The position numbers and the translations under genes are program-made. A DNA stretch of 15,552 nt, from NCBI GenBank assembly GCA_002307185.1, contig DBTT01000021.1, positions 79,568 through 95,119 on the forward strand. The letters are read 5' to 3'. Of the stretch, positions 1 through 5,885 are shown piece by piece. Origin of the DNA: Bacteroidales bacterium UBA1309. GTDB lineage: Bacteria; Bacteroidota; Bacteroidia; Bacteroidales; Dysgonomonadaceae. Each line of letters begins with the position of its first letter. The stretch's first letter is position 1. The notes under the pieces are model-generated. The model was not told the DNA's origin and did no database searches. It was given only the letters and a program-made list of their open reading frames with translations.

Positions 1-48
1 CGAACGCTCCCGCAAACCGCCCGTGCCCATAGCCTCGGTCGTTATGGC
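1..48. repeat. 3' end of an attC-like structured repeat (cut by the window edge)
   Basis: Positions 1-20 are identical to 1298-1317, and the 22 bases at 23-44 match 1321-1342 at 16 positions, with nearly all differences transitions. The copy ends in an inner arm CATAG (28-32) and an outer arm GTTATGGC (41-48). Those two arms are complementary to CTATG (1207-1211) and GCCATAAC (1193-1200), which lie after the Fic gene. This is the L'-R' half of an attC-like site; the 5' half lies outside the window. The strictly conserved GTT of the integron R' box is present, but the following bases do not fit the RRRY consensus. The integron interpretation is inference; the repeat and the complementarity are seen directly. 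Confidence 0.6.
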
Positions 49-78
49 TCATTATAAAAAAAAATAAAGCTCGAAAGC

Positions 79-109
79 TGTGAGAATTGAGCCGTATTTC
101 ATATATTTG
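79..109 (+). promoter_or_regulatory. Putative Bacteroidota-type promoter of the first Fic gene
   Basis: TATATTTG at 102-109 fits the Bacteroidota -7 consensus TAnnTTTG. TGTG at 79-82 stands 19 bases upstream in the -33 position (consensus TTTG). The predicted transcript starts near 114, just ahead of the ATG at 129. This argues against the upstream TTG at 87 as the start, because that codon would lie before the transcript. Confidence 0.45.
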
Positions 110-128
110 TGAGCTAAAACATAAAATT

Positions 129-1166
129 ATGGCAGAAACGAAACAACTAGAAATTTTAAATTTCATTCAGAACCACGCAAACTGCTCCTCGGGCGAGATT
201 CACAAAGAATTTGCTACTTCGATTAGCTTTGCGACAGTTAAACGAGTTCTAACTCAACTACTGACAGAGAAATACATAATCTCAGAAGGAAAAGGAAAAG
301 GAACAAAATACTTTATTTCACCTTCCTATGAATTGTTATATTCGATTGACTTAGACAGCTATTACGAAAAGGAAATTGACCAAAGGCAGATTAAAGAAGA
401 ATTCAACTTAGAAATTTTTGAATTATTAGACAGGACTGAGATTCTGAATAAAACTGAGCTTGCAAAACTAGCTGACCTACAAGCAAAATACACAGAGAAT
501 ATTTCACAACTGTCAGATTTCGAATATAAAAAAGAACTGGAACGACTCGCTATTGATTTAAGCTGGAAATCGTCTCAAATTGAAGGAAATACTTATTCTT
601 TACTTGAGACAGAAAGACTACTTAAAGATAAAGAAACTGCCGCTGGAAAGACGAAAGAAGAAGCAATTATGCTTCTGAATCACAAAGATGCACTAGATTT
701 CCTTGTTGAAAATCAGGATTATTTAATCCCATTATCGATTATGAAAATTGAAGACATACACAGTTTACTTATAAAAGATCTAGCTGTTGACAAGCATTTG
801 AGAAGACGTCGAGTTGGTATTTCAGGAACGAATTATCGCCCATTAGATAATGAATTTCAAATTCGAGAAGCATTGGAATCTGCTTGTGAACTAGTGGACA
901 AGAAAGAAAATATATTTGAAAAGGCACTGTTGATTTTAGTGTTGATTTCATACATTCAACCATTTATGGACGGAAACAAAAGAACAGCAAGAATAGTAAG
1001 TAATGCAATTCTAATGAATTATAAACATTGTCCGATTTCATTCAGAACAGTTGACTCTGTAGATTACAAGAAAGCAATGTTACTCTTTTACGAGCAAAAC
1101 AACATATCGAGATTTAAAGAGATATTTATCAACCAGTTTGAATTTGCGGTTAAGACATACTTTTGA
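129..1166 (+). CDS. Fic-domain protein with N-terminal winged helix and Gln in place of the catalytic His
   Basis: 345 residues. Fic enzymes usually transfer AMP or another nucleotide phosphate to target hydroxyls and often act as toxins or regulators. Residues about 5-67 form a winged-helix DNA-binding domain ending in a wing with GKGKGT. SSQIEG (148-153) fits the (S/T)xxxE(G/N) inhibitory motif of class II Fic proteins, so inhibition in cis is likely. The active-site motif reads QPFMDGNKRTAR (277-288): Gln277 replaces the catalytic His of HPFxDGNxRxxR, and Lys stands where many members have Gly, as in Doc. The rest of the loop is intact and the ORF is undamaged, so this looks like a subfamily variant rather than a decayed gene. 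The TTG at 87 would add 14 residues, but the ATG at 129 suits the domain start and the promoter. The gene sits between two attC-like repeats. Family assignment is firm; the biochemical activity is open. Confidence 0.9.
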   Translation: MAETKQLEILNFIQNHANCSSGEIHKEFATSISFATVKRVLTQLLTEKYIISEGKGKGTKYFISPSYELLYSIDLDSYYEKEIDQRQIKEEFNLEIFELLDRTEILNKTELAKLADLQAKYTENISQLSDFEYKKELERLAIDLSWKSSQIEGNTYSLLETERLLKDKETAAGKTKEEAIMLLNHKDALDFLVENQDYLIPLSIMKIEDIHSLLIKDLAVDKHLRRRRVGISGTNYRPLDNEFQIREALESACELVDKKENIFEKALLILVLISYIQPFMDGNKRTARIVSNAILMNYKHCPISFRTVDSVDYKKAMLLFYEQNNISRFKEIFINQFEFAVKTYF

Positions 1167-1192
1167 ACTGAAAAACTGAAAAAAATAACGAA

Positions 1193-1347
1193 GCCATAAC
1201 ACACGCCTATGTTCATTGGCTGGCTGACGTGCATTCCGGTAGTTTTGCTCCCGCATTAGCTTCGCTGATTTTCAATTCACTTGTCGTTCCACGACAGCGA
1301 ACGCTCCCGCAAACCGCAGGATGTCCAGAGTCTTGGTCATTACCTGC
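1193..1347. repeat. attC-like structured repeat after the first Fic gene
   Basis: It begins 27 bases after the Fic stop codon with an outer arm GCCATAAC (1193-1200) and an inner arm CTATG (1207-1211). The AACACACGCC stretch resembles the start of Vibrio VCR attC sites. Internal folding is possible: TTCGCTG (1261-1267) pairs with CAGCGAA (1295-1301), and TGTCGT (1282-1287) pairs with ACGACA (1291-1296) around a TCC loop. The 3' part (1298-1342) repeats the start of the window. The end reads ATTACCTGC (1339-1347), where an attC would have G before TT. GCTCCCGCA also occurs twice as a direct repeat (1246-1254 and 1302-1310). At about 150 bp it is long for an attC but near VCR length. No integrase gene is in the window. 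Confidence 0.55.
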
Positions 1348-1363
1348 AAGCATAAAAAATAAG

Positions 1364-1398
1364 ATTTGCAACGAATAAAGCACTTAATCGTTGCAAAT
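1364..1398. promoter_or_regulatory. Perfect 11-bp inverted repeat upstream of the second Fic gene (operator candidate)
   Basis: ATTTGCAACGA (1364-1374) is the exact reverse complement of TCGTTGCAAAT (1388-1398), separated by 13 bases. It lies about 65 bp before the ATG of the second Fic gene. The same half-sites recur at 1441-1461. A cruciform or a dimeric repressor site is likely; it is not a terminator, since no T-tract follows. Confidence 0.55.
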
Positions 1399-1440
1399 AA
1401 TACAACGAGAAATACTATATGCGGAGAATAATGTGTATGT

Positions 1441-1461
1441 TTGTTGCAAAATTTGCGACGA
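1441..1461. promoter_or_regulatory. Second palindrome of the same half-sites, abutting the Fic start codon
   Basis: TTGTTGCAAAA (1441-1451) matches the half-site TCGTTGCAAAT at 9 of 11 bases. ATTTGCGACGA (1451-1461) matches ATTTGCAACGA at 10 of 11. The two arms sit in the opposite order to the site at 1364-1398 and end directly at the ATG (1462-1464). A protein bound here would cover the ribosome-binding region or transcription start. Confidence 0.5.
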
Positions 1462-2565
1462 ATGAGTAATTACATACATGAAAAAGAGAATTGGCCAAAC
1501 TTTACTTGGAAAAGTGACGAATTTATTGGCCTACTGAGCGAGGCAAGAAATCTTCAAGGTCGTTTAATTGGTAAAATGGAATCATTAGGCTTCGACTTGA
1601 GAGATGAAGCTTTACTCGAAACATTAACATTAGATGTTCTCAAATCAGCAGAAATTGAAGGAGAACTTTTGAACCCAGAACAGGTAAGGTCATCAATTGC
1701 AAGAATTTTAGGGTTAGAATTCGCAGGTTCAATTGCATCAGACAGAAATGTTGAGGGAATGGTTCAGATGATGATTGATGCCACACAAAACTGTTTTAAA
1801 CCTTTAACGGCAGAAAGACTCTTTGACTGGCATGCTGCATTGTTCCCCATGGGTAGAAGTGGGATATTCAAAATTTCAGTAGCTGATTGGCGAAAAGATA
1901 CTGCCGGAACAATGCAAGTTGTTTCAGGTGCCACAGGACGAGAAAAAGTCCATTTTCAGGCTCCAGATGCCAATTTAATTGAAAAAGAAATGATTCGTTT
2001 TCTTGAATGGTTTAACGGAGAAGAAAAACTAGATTTAGTTATTAAGGCAGCGGTAGCGCATCTCTGGTTTGTTACTATTCACCCTTTTCAGGATGGCAAC
2101 GGTCGAATAACAAGAGCATTAACTGACATGTTGTTAGCACGGTCAGATAAAAGCACACAACGATTTTATAGTATGTCAGCTCAAATTAGAATAGAAAGAA
2201 AGCAATATTATGAAAAACTTGAAAGCACACAAAAGGGCGACCTTGACATAACCGAATGGATAGAATGGTTTTTAGGTTGCTTGATAAATGCCTTAAAATC
2301 AACAAACGGAATTTTAAACCGTGTTTTATATAAAGCTGATTTTTGGAGTAAGCATTCAAAAACAATCATGAACGAAAGGCAAAAAAAGGTCTTGAACAAG
2401 CTGCTGGATGGATTTGAAGGAAAATTGACTTCAATGAAATGGGCGAAAATTGCAAAATGCTCAAAAGATACGGCAATTAGAGACATTAACGATTTAATAC
2501 ATAAAAAAGTATTGCAAAAAGAGAATGCTGGAGGGCGAAGTACAAATTACGAATTGGTACATTGA
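1462..2565 (+). CDS. Fic family protein (DUF4172-Fic-winged helix), canonical active site
   Basis: 367 residues, the usual length of this family. Residues about 5-100 match the DUF4172-type N-terminal region, starting at the WPNFTW stretch. SAEIEG (62-67) is a class II inhibitory motif whose Glu would block ATP binding. HPFQDGNGRITR (207-218) is a complete Fic active site with catalytic His207. Residues about 303-367 form a winged helix (NERQKKVLNKLL...GGRSTNYEL), suggesting DNA binding or autoregulation. It probably AMPylates proteins when inhibition is relieved; the target is unknown. The ATG at 1462 is chosen over the TTG at 1441 because that TTG lies inside a palindrome and the family start fits the ATG. 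The gene follows the attC-like repeat and a pair of palindromic operator-like sites, and is followed by REP elements. Confidence 0.9.
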   Translation: MSNYIHEKENWPNFTWKSDEFIGLLSEARNLQGRLIGKMESLGFDLRDEALLETLTLDVLKSAEIEGELLNPEQVRSSIARILGLEFAGSIASDRNVEGMVQMMIDATQNCFKPLTAERLFDWHAALFPMGRSGIFKISVADWRKDTAGTMQVVSGATGREKVHFQAPDANLIEKEMIRFLEWFNGEEKLDLVIKAAVAHLWFVTIHPFQDGNGRITRALTDMLLARSDKSTQRFYSMSAQIRIERKQYYEKLESTQKGDLDITEWIEWFLGCLINALKSTNGILNRVLYKADFWSKHSKTIMNERQKKVLNKLLDGFEGKLTSMKWAKIAKCSKDTAIRDINDLIHKKVLQKENAGGRSTNYELVH

Positions 2566-2593
2566 GCACTTCATAGGTCGATGCCCTATATTA

Positions 2594-2712
2594 GCAGATA
2601 ACGCCCTTTCAGGGCTTCGGGTTTACCAAGCCCCGAAGGGGCAGCATATATGAATGATGGGTGAAGCCCATCGGATAGAACAACACTATACATAACCAGC
2701 CCCGAAGGGGTG
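2594..2712. repeat. REP palindrome cluster upstream of the transposase
   Basis: The cluster contains GCCCTTTCAGGGC (2603-2615), GCCCCGAAGGGGC (2630-2642), GATGGG-TGAAG-CCCATC (2656-2672) and a second GCCCCGAAGGGG (2699-2710). Such C/G-rich hairpins accompany RAYT transposases in Bacteroidota genomes. A further half-element, CTTTCAGGGC, lies just after the transposase at 3191-3200. GCAGATAAC at 2594-2602 could instead be the outer arm of a second attC-like site, because it is nearly complementary to TTACCTGC at 1340-1347. Confidence 0.75.
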
Positions 2713-2727
2713 TAATAACCATACATA

Positions 2728-3180
2728 ATGGGACAGTCTTTAGTGAAAAACTATATCCACATCGTGTTCAGTACAAAATACCGCACACCGATGATATACC
2801 CACCCTACGAAAGTGAGTTGCATCATTATTTGGGGGGTGTTTGTAAAAACTTAGAATGCCCACCTATCAAGATTGGTGGTTATACCGACCATATTCATAT
2901 CCTCTGTATGTTGTCGAAAAAGATAAGCCTGATGAAACTGGTAGAAGAAATTAAATCGCATTCGTCGAAGTGGTATAAAACAAAAGACGAATCGTTGAGA
3001 AATTTCTATTGGCAGGATGGATATGGTGCATTTTCGGTGAATCCTTCCGAAGTAGATACCGTTATCGCATACATAGAAAATCAGCACGAACACCATAGTA
3101 AGAAAACATTTCAAGATGAATACCGTGCATTTTTAAAGAAATATCAGGTGGAATATGATGAGAAGTATGTTTGGGAATAG
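2728..3180 (+). CDS. REP-associated tyrosine transposase (RAYT, IS200-like Y1 HUH family)
   Basis: 150 residues, full length for the IS200/TnpA_REP fold. The HUH metal-binding motif is HIH (His55, His57, within GGYTDHIHIL), and the likely nucleophile is Tyr115 in AYIENQ. The N-terminus MGQSLVKNYIHIVFSTKYR and the WQDGYGAFSVNPSE stretch (95-108) are typical of the Bacteroidota REP-associated group. RAYTs nick and rejoin single-stranded DNA at REP hairpins and are thought to spread them. The matching REP palindromes lie directly upstream, ending 16 bases before the ATG, with a partial one just after the stop. The protein shows no damage, so it may be active. It differs from the true IS200/IS605 elements in having no tnpB and in its association with REPs. 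Confidence 0.92.
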   Translation: MGQSLVKNYIHIVFSTKYRTPMIYPPYESELHHYLGGVCKNLECPPIKIGGYTDHIHILCMLSKKISLMKLVEEIKSHSSKWYKTKDESLRNFYWQDGYGAFSVNPSEVDTVIAYIENQHEHHSKKTFQDEYRAFLKKYQVEYDEKYVWE

Positions 3181-3232
3181 GTATTTCGTCCTTTCAGGGC
3201 AACAAAAAGGGAAATGCTTAAAATATAACGAC

Positions 3233-3340
3233 TAATATGAACGAACCCGAAACAAGAGTAGAATTAATCGACCCAGCGTTAAAAGCAGCAGGTTGGAGTG
3301 TTGTGGAAGGCAGTCGCATTCGCATGGAGTTTCCTATCAA
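3233..3340. repeat. Direct repeat, copy 1 (5' end of hsdR)
   Basis: 108 bp that recur at 5140-5247 with a single difference (T at 3335, C at 5242). The repeat covers the start codon and about 34 codons of hsdR. Upstream similarity continues weakly (ATGCTTAA before both copies); downstream, similarity stops sharply at 3341. Confidence 0.97.
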
Positions 3341-3365
3341 AAATGAATTAATTGAAGCAGAATAA
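3237..3365 (+). pseudogene. Truncated hsdR 5' fragment (42 codons)
   Basis: An ORF of 42 residues starting MNEPETRVELIDPALKAAGW, the characteristic N-terminus of type I restriction R subunits of the EcoEI-like group. It is identical to the start of the hsdR pseudogene at 5144 up to about residue 34, then diverges into KNELIEAE and stops. Its TAA overlaps the ATG of the next gene in the arrangement TAATG, which would give translational coupling. It cannot encode restriction activity. It is either a duplication remnant or a leader peptide for the following gene. Confidence 0.75.
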
Positions 3366-5011
3366 TGGAAGAAAATAAAAACACGGATAAGAAATCGCTG
3401 AAGTTCCTGAAAGGTAGAAGCACCGACTGGGACGAATTGGCAAAAGACTGTGTGAGTTTTGCCAATGCTCAAGGAGGTTCTATCTTAATAGGAATTGAGG
3501 ATAAAGACAACCAGCCACCTGCAAATCAGAAAATAAGTGACCGGAACTTGCCCGACCTGATACAGAAAAATATAGCTAACCGCACAGTAAATATTGCGGT
3601 AGCCATTACCATTGAAATAGCCCAAAATAAAGCCGAGTTCTTAAAAATTCAGATTTTTCGCAACGCTCAAACCATTGCCTGCACCACTGATGGAAAGTAC
3701 TATATACGTGTTCATGATGAGTGCAAACCAATTCCCCCTGATGAAATGGCTCGTTTAGCTGCAGATAAAAACGCATTTGTTTGGGAAGAGCAAATCTCAA
3801 AAAAAGTTCCTGCGACTCAATTTGATGAACAAAAACGTAGAACCTTTCTGGTTGACGTTAGAAATTCAAAAAGAGTCAGCTCATTTATTAAAGAGATGAG
3901 CGATGACGAAATTCTAGACTTTTATTTCTTTCAGAAAAGTGGCTATCTCACCAACTTGGGTATTTTATGGTTAGGCAAAAGAAACGACCGAGCTACTTTA
4001 TTGTATCCACCTGCTATACAAATAATTCGCTACGACGACAAAGATGAAAAAATATGGAAGTTACTACTCGATGATTATTTTTCGAATCCTAAGGAACTAT
4101 TAGAGAGAGTGCTGAACGATGTTCCTGATTGGCAGGAAAGTATTGAGATTTCAGAAGGTATGTTCAGAAAAAACATTCCATTCTTTCCTATTGAAGTGGT
4201 TCGGGAGTTAGTGGTAAACGCTTTAGTTCACCGCACATACACCACAAGGGGGGATATTTTTATTAATATCTATCCTGACCGGTTGGAAATTCATAGCCCG
4301 GGAAGACTACCTTATGGTGTAACCCCAAAAAATATTCTGAATCAATCAATCAGAAGGAACGAGCATATATCAAAAGTATTTTACGATCTTGGCTTAATGG
4401 AAAGAGAAGGTAGCGGATACGATTTGGTTTACGCTCTCTTATTGGGTAGTGGAAAGCCATTACCAATTGTAAATGAAACAGATGAAAGAGTTACGGTTAT
4501 TGTCAAAAAACAATTTGTCAGTAAAGAAGTAGTTCGCTTAATGGATAAAGCCAGTTCTGAATTTACATTGAAGCAGAAGGAAGTTATTTCTTTGGGATTA
4601 TTGGCTCAACAACAATCTTATACCGCTATCGAAATTTCCAGTATTCTCAATCAGAATGAAGAAGCCGGACTTAGAAACTGGTTGGGCAGATTGGTTGAAT
4701 TAGAATTAATTGTCAAAACAGGGAAAGGCAAGGGCACTCAATACGCGGTTAACCCCGAGTTCGTCCGTAAAATAAACTTTAAAGGCAAAACTAATTTGAA
4801 AAATATTGAAGATTATCGGTTGGAAGAACTGATTTATAAAGATTTAAAAGCATATCCGAATAGTGGTTTTAGTGAAATACATAGTCGTATAGGATTGGAA
4901 ATCAATCAGTTCAAAATAAAGAGAATGTTGAAAAGTATGGTTGAAAAGAAAGTTTTAGAAAGTTCAGGCGGTACACGAGGTATGAAATACCAATTAAAGC
5001 AAAGTCTGTAA
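3365..5011 (+). CDS. AlbA_2 (Schlafen-like) and HATPase_c_4 domain protein
   Basis: 548 residues. The N-terminal AlbA_2/divergent AAA_4 domain (about 10-120) shows DWDELAKDCVSFANAQGG followed by ILIGIEDK, the typical core. About 273-390 is a HATPase_c_4/RecG-like C-terminal domain: an N-box-like E281xxxN285 with NALVHR, then HSPGRLP and EREGSGYD. The rest (about 400-548) contains two winged-helix units, the first with the wing GKGKGTQY. The family is annotated as putative DNA-binding or transcriptional regulators and is often found inside type I restriction loci; its exact role is not established. Here hsdR fragments lie on both sides, so it is probably an accessory gene of the decayed locus. 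The first ATG is used; it overlaps the stop of the upstream fragment by one base. The ORF is intact. Confidence 0.85.
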   Translation: MEENKNTDKKSLKFLKGRSTDWDELAKDCVSFANAQGGSILIGIEDKDNQPPANQKISDRNLPDLIQKNIANRTVNIAVAITIEIAQNKAEFLKIQIFRNAQTIACTTDGKYYIRVHDECKPIPPDEMARLAADKNAFVWEEQISKKVPATQFDEQKRRTFLVDVRNSKRVSSFIKEMSDDEILDFYFFQKSGYLTNLGILWLGKRNDRATLLYPPAIQIIRYDDKDEKIWKLLLDDYFSNPKELLERVLNDVPDWQESIEISEGMFRKNIPFFPIEVVRELVVNALVHRTYTTRGDIFINIYPDRLEIHSPGRLPYGVTPKNILNQSIRRNEHISKVFYDLGLMEREGSGYDLVYALLLGSGKPLPIVNETDERVTVIVKKQFVSKEVVRLMDKASSEFTLKQKEVISLGLLAQQQSYTAIEISSILNQNEEAGLRNWLGRLVELELIVKTGKGKGTQYAVNPEFVRKINFKGKTNLKNIEDYRLEELIYKDLKAYPNSGFSEIHSRIGLEINQFKIKRMLKSMVEKKVLESSGGTRGMKYQLKQSL

Positions 5012-5143
5012 GAAAAAGAGCATTTGCTTTAATAGCCTGCTTAATAAAACTTGGGAGATATTCACTAATCTATTAATTTTCAATGTACTATTTTAAAGTA
5101 TCACTTGTAAGAAAAACAAAGTTATGCTTAATAAAAAAATAAT
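5012..5143. other. AT-rich spacer between the AlbA_2 gene and the hsdR pseudogene
   Basis: No gene is seen. The last part (ATGCTTAAT, 5124-5132, to the ATG at 5144) resembles the bases before the upstream hsdR fragment (3214-3236), suggesting that the duplicated segment once extended this far. No convincing terminator hairpin or promoter is visible. Confidence 0.5.
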
Positions 5144-5247
5144 ATGAACGAACCCGAAACAAGAGTAGAATTAATCGACCCAGCGTTAAAAGCAGCAGGT
5201 TGGAGTGTTGTGGAAGGCAGTCGCATTCGCATGGAGTTTCCCATCAA
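5140..5247. repeat. Direct repeat, copy 2 (5' end of hsdR)
   Basis: Matches 3233-3340 at 107 of 108 bases with a constant offset of 1907. Beyond it this copy continues as genuine hsdR sequence (NKGRLIGHG), so this is the original and copy 1 is the truncated duplicate. Confidence 0.97.
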
Positions 5248-5760
5248 CAAAGGTCGTTTAATCGGACATGGTTAGCGTAGCAAGCCCGACAAGGCAGATT
5301 ATGTATTGCAATACAAAAACAGAAACCTTGCAGTAATTGAAGCCAAAGCAAGAGATAAATATTATACAGAAGGTGTTGGGCAAGCCAAAGACTATGCAGG
5401 AAAATTGCAGGTTCGGTTTACATACAGCACCAACGGCTTACAGATTTACCGCATTGATATGCAGGAAGGAACTGAAGGATATAACACATGGTTAGCACCT
5501 CATTTTGGAGTCCGGACGGAAGACCGATCTCAGCAGAAGAATTTTTGCGCTCGCTTTTCGGAACATTGCCCGAACTTTTTAAAAGCGAAGATGAACTAAG
5601 AATGATTTGGAGCAAACCCGACACAAGAAAGAAGCTATTGGAAGAACTTTCAGAAAAGGGGTTTGCCAAACAACAGTTGACAGAGTTTCAAAAAATATTG
5701 AACGCTGAAAACAGCGACCTGTATGATGTTTTTTTCGCTCGACTTATTCAAATTGATTAA
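5144..5760 (+). pseudogene. hsdR: Type I restriction enzyme R subunit remnant: nonsense codon, internal deletion, lost C-terminus
   Basis: Reading from 5144, the N-terminal nuclease-domain region is recognisable. It runs through GRLIGHG, a TAG at 5273-5275 where the family has a Lys-like residue, and RSKPDKADYVL. It then continues in the same frame with NLAVIEAKARD, which carries the ExK-type nuclease motif, and with GQAKDYAGKLQVRFTYSTNG up to about 5480. The sequence then jumps frame to a family C-terminal segment (FWSPDGRPISAEEFL ... KSEDELRMIW ... LNAENSDLYDV, about 5500-5740). The whole helicase core, several hundred residues, is missing. The end, FFARLIQID before the TAA at 5758-5760, does not look like the family end, so the C-terminus is also cut. 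No hsdM or hsdS is nearby. The gene is certainly non-functional for restriction. Confidence 0.9.
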
Positions 5761-5849
5761 GATCTAACCTGGAGCAATGCTGGTAGCGACAATCCCAGCG
5801 GAGCTGAAATCTTCTCTCCCCATCCCTCCATTTTTCCACTCAAATTTCC

Positions 5850-5857
5850 TACCTTAG
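5850..5857 (+). promoter_or_regulatory. Possible -7 element for sbcD
   Basis: TACCTTAG matches TAnnTTTG at all defined positions but one and lies 29 bases before the sbcD ATG. No good TTTG is seen 19 bases upstream, only a T-run near 5831-5835. A promoter is expected here because the pseudogene lies upstream. Confidence 0.3.
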
Positions 5858-5885
5858 ACCTCTCTTTTGAAAAACAGATCATCGA

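Noticed and set aside
87..128. A TTG start giving the first Fic protein 14 extra residues
   Set aside because: A -7 promoter element lies at 102-109 inside this stretch, and the ATG at 129 begins right before the winged helix.
1193..1347. Transposon terminal inverted repeats around the first Fic gene
   Set aside because: GTTATGGC and GCCATAAC are inverted, but they sit inside longer direct repeats, there is no transposase between them and no target duplication is visible. The attC-like reading explains more.
2603..2712. Rho-independent terminator after the second Fic gene
   Set aside because: The hairpins are G/C palindromes without T-tracts and match REP elements of the adjacent transposase; a secondary role in stopping transcription cannot be excluded.
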